The position numbers and the translations under genes were made by a program. From positions 1-31,933 of the forward strand of contig JAEWYW010000055.1 of assembly GCA_023458535.1 (NCBI GenBank): a DNA stretch of 31,933 bases, read 5' to 3'. The notes under the pieces were generated by a model that saw only the letters and a list, made by a program, of their open reading frames with translations, was not told the DNA's origin and did no database searches. Below are positions 16,578 through 23,706 of this stretch, piece by piece (the first letter of the stretch is position 1; every line of letters begins with the position of its first letter). The stretch comes from Bacteroidota bacterium. Its GTDB lineage: Bacteria > Bacteroidota > Bacteroidia > Flavobacteriales > Weeksellaceae.

Positions 16578-18422
16578 TTACTGATTATCAACCGAATTAT
16601 TTTGCTGTTCTCTTCGTAATTGCTCACTCATTTCTTCAAGTACTGGCTTTATGGTACTTTCAGGAAGATCACTAATACGAATATACATCAAACCATCAAT
16701 AGCATCATTAAAATTAGGATCTACATTGAAAGCTATTACCTTCGCATTCTGCTTAATATATTTCTTCATCAAAACAGGTAAACGCAGCTCAGGCTCCAAA
16801 TCATCTATGATTTTATCTAATTTATTAAGATCAGATTCTGTTTCGTTTAAGAAAAGAGCTTTATCACGCTCCCTTAACTGAACTTTGTATTCATTTTTAG
16901 GGTGAACATATTGTGCAACTGCAGAATCATAATAATTGGATCTCATAAACTCAATCATCAAGGTTTTTGAAAATTCTGAAAACTTATTGGAAATACTCAC
17001 ACCACCCATTAAAAACTTATGATCCGGATTTCTTAAACACACATGCACAATACCTCTCCATAACAGGAACAGCGGCAAAGGTTTCTGTTGATATTCTTCA
17101 CATATATATGCACGACCCATCTCTATAACTTTTCTGAAGAATGGATGAAGCTCTTGATCAAATTCAAACAGTGAACTTGTATAGAAAGCTGAAATTCCAG
17201 ATTTTTTCATAAGTTCTTTGCCTAATCCCATTCGATAAGCACCCGCAAGCTTTTGTTCAGCATTATCCCATAAAAATAAGTGATGGTAGATTTTATCGTA
17301 CTCATCCAAATCAAATGGAAGATTGCTTCCCTCGCCTACTGCTCTAAATGTTAATTCTCGCTGCCTTCCAATTTCACGGATAATAGAAGGAATTTCTTCG
17401 TAAGTGGTAAAGTAAACCTCATAATTACCGTTGCTGAAGAACATTCTATCCGTATTTCTCAGCTTTTCAATATCTTTCAGCAAATCCTCTTTGGGCGTTT
17501 CCTCAATGATATTTTGAATGATATTGCTGTCCTCTCTGGATAATGGGAACTTCAACGACAAATTGGGCAGGTTAAAAATCTCCATTAACGACTTTCTTCT
17601 TTCGTAGTAGGATTTCATCATGTAAACCTTACGTTTCAGGTATTCGCCTAATTCTTCTACCGTTTCTGCTTCCGCCATCGATTTGGGAGTTAGAGGTCTT
17701 CCAATTCTTATCCTAATCGGTTTCTCACGGTCATTCATCATTTCGGCAGGGAGCAGTAGTGTTTGCAAACCAGGATGTAACTTTGAAACTTGATAAAACA
17801 ACCTGCTGTTTTTAGCATGAAAATACATAGGAACCACAGGAACCTTTGCCATTTTTATAAGCTTTAAGGCTGGTTTTTCCCATTGTTTATCCTGAATTTC
17901 ATTATAAGTATTGTTTTTATTGGAAACTTCACCCGCAGGAAAAATTCCTACACAACCTCCTTCCTCTAAATGTTTTAAAGTAGCACGCATTCCCGCTGCG
18001 CTATTGTAGATTTCTTTTCTGTTTTCAAAAGGGTTTACGGGTATTACGAACGGTTCCATGGGTTTTATTTTCTCTAAAAGAAAGTTTCCCATTATTTTGA
18101 AATCAGGGCGAATTTCTGATATAATTTTCGTCATCAAAATACCATCTATAGCACCCAAAGGATGATTGGCAACAATAATGAAAGGACCGGTTTTAGGTAT
18201 TTTAGCTAAATCCTCTTCGAACACAATGTACTGCAGATCTCTTTCATCAACAAAAGATTCAAAAAATGCTTTACCTTTTTTATCCTTTAATTTGTCGTAC
18301 AGTTCGTTTACTTTATTAATTTTCGCAAGACGCATCACTGCAGAAGCAACTGGATTTTTTAGAAAACCCAATTTACTTAAGCCAGATGCCGTAATTAAAT
18401 CGTTTTTGGTTATTAAACTCAT
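16578..18422 (-). CDS. Fused lysophospholipid acyltransferase / N-acyltransferase, OlsF-like
   Basis: A 614-residue two-domain protein. The N-terminal half is a PlsC-like acyltransferase with VANHPLGAIDG (histidine 87, aspartate 93) and FPAGE at 161-165. The C-terminal half (from about residue 325) is a GNAT-like N-acyltransferase of the OlsB/hemolysin type, with RQRELTFRAVGEG then a YDKIYHHLFLWD segment and AGAYRMGLGKE. This order matches OlsF, a bifunctional enzyme known from Flavobacterium johnsoniae and Serratia that makes ornithine lipid from ornithine by N- and O-acylation. Related fused proteins make other amino-acid lipids such as glycine lipids, so the amino acid is open. It is encoded 9 bases after the aspartate kinase gene. 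Confidence 0.83.
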   Translation of the reverse strand: MSLITKNDLITASGLSKLGFLKNPVASAVMRLAKINKVNELYDKLKDKKGKAFFESFVDERDLQYIVFEEDLAKIPKTGPFIIVANHPLGAIDGILMTKIISEIRPDFKIMGNFLLEKIKPMEPFVIPVNPFENRKEIYNSAAGMRATLKHLEEGGCVGIFPAGEVSNKNNTYNEIQDKQWEKPALKLIKMAKVPVVPMYFHAKNSRLFYQVSKLHPGLQTLLLPAEMMNDREKPIRIRIGRPLTPKSMAEAETVEELGEYLKRKVYMMKSYYERRKSLMEIFNLPNLSLKFPLSREDSNIIQNIIEETPKEDLLKDIEKLRNTDRMFFSNGNYEVYFTTYEEIPSIIREIGRQRELTFRAVGEGSNLPFDLDEYDKIYHHLFLWDNAEQKLAGAYRMGLGKELMKKSGISAFYTSSLFEFDQELHPFFRKVIEMGRAYICEEYQQKPLPLFLLWRGIVHVCLRNPDHKFLMGGVSISNKFSEFSKTLMIEFMRSNYYDSAVAQYVHPKNEYKVQLRERDKALFLNETESDLNKLDKIIDDLEPELRLPVLMKKYIKQNAKVIAFNVDPNFNDAIDGLMYIRISDLPESTIKPVLEEMSEQLRREQQNNSVDNQ

Positions 18423-18431
18423 TTTCGGTTA

Positions 18432-19673
18432 CTAGTTTGAAACTACCATTTGAAGGGTCTGCTGAGACAATTGCTCATACAATACATTTCTCCCCTCATA
18501 AAACTTCTCTAAGTGCTCCACATCTGCATTTCTCACAGTAAATAAAGACACGTTTTTGGTAATTTCTATTTTAAAATCATCATTTAGTTTTTGCACCAAT
18601 TCATCAATATTATTGTACTTATCTTCTAGGCACAAACCTAATGAAATGGCGGAGTTTTGCATTAATGATACCTTTATATGATAAGTTGCCAAATTATTAA
18701 AAATTCTACTCATATGATCTTCAGCAATAAAAGAAAAATCTCTGGTAGAAATTTTCATCAGCACCTGATTTTCTTTCAATATATATGATTCCATTTTTTG
18801 GTTAAGGTCTGACTGACAAATTTGTGTTCCGGGCTCTGTGGGATCCACAAATGACTTCACAAAAAACGGAATTTTTTTCTGCTTCAAAGGTTGTAACGTC
18901 TTGGGGTGGATGACCGATGCTCCATAATATGCCATCTCAATTGCTTCTTCATAAGAAATATTTGACAACAGAACCACATCATCAAACTTTCGGGGATCAC
19001 CCGTCATTACACCAGGAACATCTTTCCAAATGGTAACAGAATCAGCGTTCATACAATATGCAAAAATTCCCGCCGTATAATCTGAACCTTCTCTACCCAA
19101 AGTTACTGTAAAATTATTTTCATCGGAGCCAATAAAGCCCTGCGTTACATAGCATAATTTCTGATCTAAGTTTGAAATTAATTCTTCGGTTTTCTTCCAG
19201 TTTACCAGTCCTTCCCTATAATTATCGTCCGTCTTTATGTAATCTCTGGCATCCAACCATTGATTAGAAAACTGAATAGAATTGAGATAGTCACTCACTA
19301 TTTTGGTTGAAATCATTTCGCCACAACTCACCACCTGATCATACACAAAGCTGTAATTGGGAGATTTATTTCTTCGCAGAAAAGAATCTATATCATCAAA
19401 AAAAACATTGATCTCAGAAAAAACTTCATGATCTTCGTTGAATAATCCTTGCGCTATCTCTATATGTTTCTGCTTAACTTTTTCAATTTCTGATTGGTAG
19501 TTTTCCTTATTGAAATATTTTTCAACAACAATTTCAAGTTCATTGGTCGTTTTACCCATTGCGGAGATTACCAACAAACATTCATTAAAATCTTGGCTTT
19601 CTAAAACCATAGCAACATTTTTCACACTTCCAGCATCTTTCACAGAAGCACCACCAAACTTGTAAATTTTCAT
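18432..19673 (-). CDS. lysC: Aspartate kinase
   Basis: A 413-residue monofunctional aspartate kinase, which phosphorylates aspartate at the entry to lysine, threonine and methionine synthesis. Visible motifs are KFGGASV at residues 5-11, ISAMGKTTNEL, TLGREGSDYTAG, WKDVPGVMTGDPR and MAYYGASVIHPKT. From about residue 305 the protein continues as the C-terminal ACT-type regulatory region, suggesting feedback control by an end-product amino acid. There is no fused homoserine dehydrogenase. It is the first gene of a two-gene unit with the OlsF-like acyltransferase. Confidence 0.92.
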   Translation of the reverse strand: MKIYKFGGASVKDAGSVKNVAMVLESQDFNECLLVISAMGKTTNELEIVVEKYFNKENYQSEIEKVKQKHIEIAQGLFNEDHEVFSEINVFFDDIDSFLRRNKSPNYSFVYDQVVSCGEMISTKIVSDYLNSIQFSNQWLDARDYIKTDDNYREGLVNWKKTEELISNLDQKLCYVTQGFIGSDENNFTVTLGREGSDYTAGIFAYCMNADSVTIWKDVPGVMTGDPRKFDDVVLLSNISYEEAIEMAYYGASVIHPKTLQPLKQKKIPFFVKSFVDPTEPGTQICQSDLNQKMESYILKENQVLMKISTRDFSFIAEDHMSRIFNNLATYHIKVSLMQNSAISLGLCLEDKYNNIDELVQKLNDDFKIEITKNVSLFTVRNADVEHLEKFYEGRNVLYEQLSQQTLQMVVSN

Positions 19674-19727
19674 TAAAAACTGTAAATGAATTAGTTAAAA
19701 TTAAGTAAAATAATTAATATAAGAGAT

Positions 19728-19735
19728 CAAAAGTA
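19728..19735 (-). promoter_or_regulatory. Predicted -7 element of the aspartate kinase gene
   Basis: TACTTTTG on the minus strand fits TAnnTTTG. It would start transcription near 19721, about 48 bases before the ATG at 19673. No good -33 TTG is visible at the usual distance. Confidence 0.4.
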
Positions 19736-19828
19736 TAAATTTAGCTTGAGAAATAAAACATTAAAAACTGACATTTATCTTACTTTCAATATATTAAATA
19801 GAATATTTATAAATCGCAAATAAATATC

Positions 19829-19857
19829 TTGCATCTCGCAGAAATTTACGAAATTTG
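19829..19857 (+). promoter_or_regulatory. Predicted promoter of fbp
   Basis: TTG at 19829-19831, an 18-base spacer, then GAAATTTG at 19850-19857 (one mismatch to TAnnTTTG). Transcription would begin near 19864, giving a leader of about 16 bases before the ATG at 19880. Confidence 0.45.
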
Positions 19858-19879
19858 TGAAAAATATAAAGAATAAGAT

Positions 19880-20896
19880 ATGTCCAATCAGCCGCTTCAA
19901 ACGCTAGGAGAATTTATTATTGACAAACAAGACGACTTTCTTTACTCAACAGGTGAATTGTCACGACTTTTAAGTGCTATTCGTTTGGCATCTAAAGTTG
20001 TTAACAGAGAGGTAAACAAGGCGGGTATCGCTGATATCGCTGGTGCAGTAGGAAAAGTTAACGTTCAGGGCGAGGCTCAGCAAAAATTAGATGTTATTGC
20101 CAATGATATCTTTATTGAGGCTCTTTCTCAGCGTGAGGTGGTTTGTGGTATTGCTTCAGAAGAAAGTGATGATTTTATTGAAATTCATTCTAATGGAAAT
20201 GCACATCTTAGCAAGTATGTCGTGTTAATTGATCCTTTGGATGGCTCTTCTAATATTGATGTAAACGTTTCTGTGGGAACAATTTTCTCCATCTACAGAA
20301 GAGTTACAGAGCCTGGAACTCCAGTACAGTTGGAAGATTTCTTACAAAAAGGCGTTAACCAGGCTGCTGCTGGTTATGTGATCTATGGTTCTTCTACAAT
20401 GATTGTTTATACAACTGGAAATGGTGTAAACGGTTTTACATTAGACCCTTCGTTAGGAACTTACTATTTATCTCATCCAAACTTAAAATATCCGGCTAAC
20501 GGAAAAATATATTCTGTAAATGAAGGAAATTATATAAAGTTTCCTCAAGGCGTGAAAGACTACATCAAATATTGCCAGATGGAGGAAGATACCAGACCTT
20601 ATACTTCTAGATACATAGGTTCTTTGGTAGCAGACTTCCACAGAAATATGTTGAAAGGTGGCATCTACATGTATCCTTCGTACTCACACGCTCCCAACGG
20701 AAAACTGAGGCTTTTGTACGAGTGCAATCCTATGGCTTTTATTGCTGAGCAGGCAGGAGGAAAAGGTACAGATGGTTTCAAAAGAATTTTGGAAATAGAA
20801 CCTACAGAACTCCACCAAAGAGTTCCATTCTTCTGCGGAAGTCTAGAGATGGTAGAGAAGGCTGAAGAATTTATGAGAAATGCGGTAGAGAAATAA
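19880..20896 (+). CDS. fbp: Class I fructose-1,6-bisphosphatase
   Basis: A 338-residue enzyme that hydrolyses fructose 1,6-bisphosphate to fructose 6-phosphate in gluconeogenesis, in the cytosol. The class I motifs are in order: GEAQQKLDVIAND at 64-76, the acidic SEES at 93-96, the metal/phosphate signature VLIDPLDGSSNIDVNVSVG at 115-133, the sugar-phosphate contacts in TSRYIGSLVADFHRNMLKGG, and the C-terminal GKLRLLYECNPMAFIAEQAGG. The length is typical. It is a single gene with its own promoter and a strong terminator downstream. Confidence 0.96.
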   Translation: MSNQPLQTLGEFIIDKQDDFLYSTGELSRLLSAIRLASKVVNREVNKAGIADIAGAVGKVNVQGEAQQKLDVIANDIFIEALSQREVVCGIASEESDDFIEIHSNGNAHLSKYVVLIDPLDGSSNIDVNVSVGTIFSIYRRVTEPGTPVQLEDFLQKGVNQAAAGYVIYGSSTMIVYTTGNGVNGFTLDPSLGTYYLSHPNLKYPANGKIYSVNEGNYIKFPQGVKDYIKYCQMEEDTRPYTSRYIGSLVADFHRNMLKGGIYMYPSYSHAPNGKLRLLYECNPMAFIAEQAGGKGTDGFKRILEIEPTELHQRVPFFCGSLEMVEKAEEFMRNAVEK

Positions 20897-20922
20897 ACTA
20901 CTGATTTCTTTTACTAATACAC

Positions 20923-20957
20923 AACCTTTCTATTTTTTAGAAAGGTTTTTTATTTTT
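20923..20957 (+). terminator. Rho-independent terminator of fbp
   Basis: A 10-base-pair stem (20923-20932 with 20938-20947) with a TTTTT loop, followed on the plus strand by a T-rich tract to 20957. The tract ends only five bases before the menC start codon. Confidence 0.8.
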
Positions 20958-20962
20958 ACAAG

Positions 20963-21967
20963 ATGAATGCGAGTTTCAAAAAATATTTATTAGAATTTAA
21001 ACGTCCTGCAGGAACTTCAAGGGGCGTTTTGAACACCAAAGAAACCTATATCCTTGAACTGACAGACAGTGACAAGAAAGGCATCGGTGAATGCGCCATT
21101 TTCCGTGGCTTAAGCAGTGATGATGTACCAGAATATGAAGAAAAGTTAGAATGGTTGGTGAAAAATATCCATTTAGCAGAGCAGGAACTTCATCATGAAC
21201 TCATCCATTTTCCTTCGATCTGGTTTGGTTATGAACAGGCTTTGCAAAATCTGAAGTATGGAGGAAACATCTATTTCCCCAGTGAATTTACAGAAGGCAA
21301 ACAACCTATAAAAATAAATGGACTGATCTGGATGGGAAGCGCAATGTACATGCGCGAACAGATTGAAGATAAACTGGCGGCCGGTTTTTCATGCATTAAA
21401 CTAAAAATAGGAATCGATTGGCCATCTGAAAGAAAAATCTTACAGGAAATAAGAAAAGATTTCCCTGCAGATAGAATTGAACTCCGTGTAGATGCAAACG
21501 GAGGATTCAGCTTTCAGGAAGCTCCACAAGTCTTAAGCGAACTCTCGGAACTGCAAATTCACTCCATAGAACAACCCATAAAAGCAGGTAATTGGACGGA
21601 TATGCATGAGTTATGCTCTAAAACACCAGTTCCAATTGCCTTGGACGAAGAACTGATAGGCATCAATCATTTCGAAGATAAAAAGAAACTTCTAGAACAA
21701 ATACAACCCCAATATATTATTTTAAAACCTGCATTGGTTGGCGGTTTTAAGGGATGTGATGAATGGATTTCTCTTGCTGATGAACAAAATATAGGTTGGT
21801 GGATCACGTCTGCACTGGAAAGCAATCTAGGGCTTAATGCCATTGCACAATACACTTTTATCAAGAAAAATCCTATGCCACAGGGTTTAGGTACAGGTGC
21901 TCTTTTCACCAATAATTTTGATAGTGCTTTAAGGCTTGAAGGTGAAAATCTGTATTTTGCAAATTAA
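20963..21967 (+). CDS. menC: o-Succinylbenzoate synthase (enolase superfamily)
   Basis: A 334-residue enolase-superfamily enzyme. The barrel motifs are present: the paired lysines K146-x-K148 (CIKLKIG), metal ligands D177 (RVDANGGF), E203 (IEQP) and D228 (ALDEELIG), and the second catalytic lysine K255 (ILKPALVGG). The pattern and the N-terminal FKRPAGTSRGVLNTKETYIL fit o-succinylbenzoate synthase, which dehydrates SHCHC in menaquinone synthesis; menaquinone is the respiratory quinone of flavobacteria. A dipeptide epimerase is the main alternative but less likely from this motif spacing. No other men gene is in the window. It starts right after the fbp terminator. Confidence 0.86.
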   Translation: MNASFKKYLLEFKRPAGTSRGVLNTKETYILELTDSDKKGIGECAIFRGLSSDDVPEYEEKLEWLVKNIHLAEQELHHELIHFPSIWFGYEQALQNLKYGGNIYFPSEFTEGKQPIKINGLIWMGSAMYMREQIEDKLAAGFSCIKLKIGIDWPSERKILQEIRKDFPADRIELRVDANGGFSFQEAPQVLSELSELQIHSIEQPIKAGNWTDMHELCSKTPVPIALDEELIGINHFEDKKKLLEQIQPQYIILKPALVGGFKGCDEWISLADEQNIGWWITSALESNLGLNAIAQYTFIKKNPMPQGLGTGALFTNNFDSALRLEGENLYFAN

Positions 21968-22068
21968 ATATAGTTTGATTATTGATGAAAACGATATATA
22001 GTTTTAATTAAAATCATTTAAAAATATGTATTTTTATTAGTAGCTATAGAATTTTTATTCGAAACACA

Positions 22069-22860
22069 ATGGAAGATGTAATTGAAAAACTTAAATGGGA
22101 AATCAACCAAAACGAGAAGGTAAAAAATTCTGTTTTAGGCAAGAGTAGCATTTGGAAAAATACGCATTATGAGGTGCTATCAAGCATTATTAACGATGCT
22201 CTATTGGAAAAAATTGAACAAAACAGCGAGAATTTTTACTCACTGGGAAATTCTATTTCTCAGATAACTCTGAAAAGGTTATTTGAGGGAAATGTAAAAA
22301 CTTCTGCACACCACGATCTCCGTTTTTTAAAAACACTGGATAAACTTGCTATTTTCCTAGGGTTTCAGGATCTTAATCATTTTATTTCGGAATCCAAAGA
22401 AAACACTGCGCATTCCAGCAATGTTTATGAAATTACCGATCAGCAGTTTCAATTATTTAAAAAGTTGATTTTAGGCTGCTGTACGACGGAATTCAACGCC
22501 ATGAGGACACTCACAGAGATCAATTTAATTCCATTTCGAAAGTATATCATTGAAAATTCACCTTACGAACACCGATTATCACTCTATCTGGAAAAGATGC
22601 AGAGCTACGGTATAGAAATGGTAGAAAGTGCTTGCAATTTTGAAATTTATGATTATAAAATTGCCTCTGTAGAGGGTAATATGATTGTGATGAGCACTAA
22701 TGAGTTTTGGAATCTCATTTTCGAGAAAAATGGAACTCATTACCCATTTCATAAAAAAGGCGAACAAACCTATTATCTAAAATTCTTTAATGGTGAGTGG
22801 AAAATTTGGGACAATTACAATCCAGATTTTGAAGACATCATCAATCCAAAAAAGTCATAG
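22069..22860 (+). CDS. Protein of unknown function with HTH-like N-terminal half
   Basis: I do not recognise a family for this 263-residue protein. It has no signal peptide or clear membrane helix. In the N-terminal half, SISQITLKRLFEG (62-74) followed by LKTLDKLAIFLGFQDLNHF (87-105) looks like a Bacteroidota DNA-binding pattern, in which a helix-turn-helix-like segment is followed by a helix typical of small regulators. The C-terminal half (about 120-255) ends in YYLKFFNGEWKIWDNYNPDF, which resembles the strand-rich end of an NTF2/SnoaL-like fold. A cysteine pair (CC at 137-138) stands out. It may be a one-component regulator, but this is inference. It lies 101 bases after menC and is convergent with rlpA. 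Confidence 0.55.
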   Translation: MEDVIEKLKWEINQNEKVKNSVLGKSSIWKNTHYEVLSSIINDALLEKIEQNSENFYSLGNSISQITLKRLFEGNVKTSAHHDLRFLKTLDKLAIFLGFQDLNHFISESKENTAHSSNVYEITDQQFQLFKKLILGCCTTEFNAMRTLTEINLIPFRKYIIENSPYEHRLSLYLEKMQSYGIEMVESACNFEIYDYKIASVEGNMIVMSTNEFWNLIFEKNGTHYPFHKKGEQTYYLKFFNGEWKIWDNYNPDFEDIINPKKS

Positions 22861-22945
22861 TAATCTATTACAGACCTATAACTTTTTCTCCATCATTTGT
22901 GTTTTGCTGATGCAAACTTAGTAAGATAAATTGATGAAAGAAAAA

Positions 22946-22975
22946 CTTAAGTTGGTCTTTAGTTAATCTTAAGTT
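22946..22975. repeat. Direct repeat CTTAAGTT, two copies
   Basis: CTTAAGTT occurs at 22946-22953 and 22968-22975, spaced 22 bases (two helical turns), in the region between the unknown gene and the terminator. Each copy is nearly palindromic. AT-rich sequence makes chance plausible. Confidence 0.3.
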
Positions 22976-22989
22976 AGACGACTGAAACA

Positions 22990-23021
22990 AAAAAGCCAAC
23001 TTCTTTCGAAGTTGGCTTTTT
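22990..23021. terminator. Bidirectional terminator between convergent genes
   Basis: A perfect 14-base-pair stem (22990-23003 with 23008-23021) around a TTTC loop, with A-tracts on one side and T-tracts on the other for both strands. It separates the unknown 263-residue gene from the opposing rlpA-like gene. Confidence 0.85.
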
Positions 23022-23037
23022 AAATACTGATCATAAA

Positions 23038-23409
23038 TTAATCGACAATTTCATATTCCACAGGAATTACACCATGATCGATGTCTCCTAATTCATCAAA
23101 AGCTGCTTTTGAGATATCAAACGCTCTTGAAGAGTGGAAAGGTCCCCTATCATTAATACGAACAATTACGCTTTCACCATTATTAAGGTTGGTAAGCTTA
23201 ACTTTCGTACCAAAAGGGAGCTTCATGTTTGCTGCGGTAAGTTTTGAGTTATCAAATTTCTCGCCGCTGGCTGTTTTTCTACCATTAAACTTATCGTGGT
23301 AGTACGATACAAAACTTGTTTTTTTTGCATCATTGGCATTTATTTTGAAAGAATAAATACCAAGAGTTGAAATCATCATTATGATTACAAGAATGAATCT
23401 TTTCATCAT
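23038..23409 (-). CDS. RlpA-like double-psi beta-barrel protein
   Basis: A 123-residue secreted protein. It has an N-terminal signal sequence (about residues 1-25) and a double-psi beta-barrel domain with VSYYHDKFNGRKTASGEKFD, the NMKLPFGTKVKLTNL strand, RINDRGPF (85-91) and FDISKAAFDELG. This is the RlpA/septal lytic transglycosylase-like fold. It lacks the SPOR peptidoglycan-binding domain of full-length RlpA, so it is a minimal form; cell-wall activity is inferred only from the fold. It starts with ATG at 23409 (a second ATG follows directly) and is a single gene ended by a strong bidirectional terminator. Confidence 0.85.
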   Translation of the reverse strand: MMKRFILVIIMMISTLGIYSFKINANDAKKTSFVSYYHDKFNGRKTASGEKFDNSKLTAANMKLPFGTKVKLTNLNNGESVIVRINDRGPFHSSRAFDISKAAFDELGDIDHGVIPVEYEIVD

Positions 23410-23434
23410 TTTGAATTTTGGGGTTTTGACGTGG

Positions 23435-23442
23435 CAAAGATA
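23435..23442 (-). promoter_or_regulatory. Predicted -7 element of the rlpA-like gene
   Basis: TATCTTTG on the minus strand fits TAnnTTTG and lies 26 bases before the ATG at 23409, so transcription would begin near 23428. No clear -33 TTG is seen. Confidence 0.45.
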
Positions 23443-23484
23443 TTCGCAATATTTTTCGGAGCATCATTTATTACTTAACGAGTG

Positions 23485-23516
23485 TTAATTTTAAGTTAAC
23501 ATTTTCTTAAAATTAA
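23485..23516. repeat. Perfect 11-base inverted repeat
   Basis: TTAATTTTAAG (23485-23495) and its reverse complement CTTAAAATTAA (23506-23516) are separated by 10 bases. It is pure A/T except for one pair, so a stable hairpin is doubtful; an operator or simple AT-rich coincidence are the options. Confidence 0.4.
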
Positions 23517-23552
23517 TTTCAAACTGCTTATTCATAGGCAATTACATGTTAT

Positions 23553-23588
23553 TGTTAAAATGTGTTAAAAAATATGTTAAAAAGTTAA
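23553..23588 (-). promoter_or_regulatory. Cluster of TTAAC boxes upstream of rlpA
   Basis: On the minus strand TTAACT, TTAACA, TTAACA and TTAACA occur with start-to-start distances of 8, 12 and 10 bases. They lie 144-179 bases upstream of the rlpA ATG and downstream of the receptor gene. The spacing resembles the pairs before moxR and batC. Binding is inference only. Confidence 0.35.
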
Positions 23589-23665
23589 TTAAATTAACTA
23601 TCGCAAGCATAATTTCACCGAAAATACTACCTCAACCCTTTATATATCAGCATATTTAACAATAA

Positions 23666-23693
23666 AAAACTCTCAATGTTTATTGAGAGTTTT
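23666..23693 (-). terminator. Rho-independent terminator of the outer-membrane receptor gene
   Basis: A 12-base-pair stem (23666-23677 with 23682-23693) around a four-base loop, 13 bases after the stop codon, followed on the minus strand by TTTTTTATTG. Confidence 0.85.
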
Positions 23694-23706
23694 CTTATTA
23701 TTATTT

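Larger units (their letters stand above)
23410..23706. other. AT-rich intergenic region rlpA / outer-membrane receptor
   Basis: At 297 bases this is the longest gene-free stretch. It contains the predicted rlpA -7 element, an 11-base inverted repeat (23485-23516), a cluster of TTAAC boxes (23553-23588), a 15-base palindrome GTTAATTAAATTAAC at 23584-23598, and the receptor terminator (23666-23693). No open frame of note lies in it. Confidence 0.6.

Noticed and set aside
22946..22975. CTTAAGTT direct repeats as an attachment or operator site
   Set aside because: Short, AT-rich, and located downstream of one gene and before a shared terminator; no mobile gene is near. Listed only as a low-confidence repeat.
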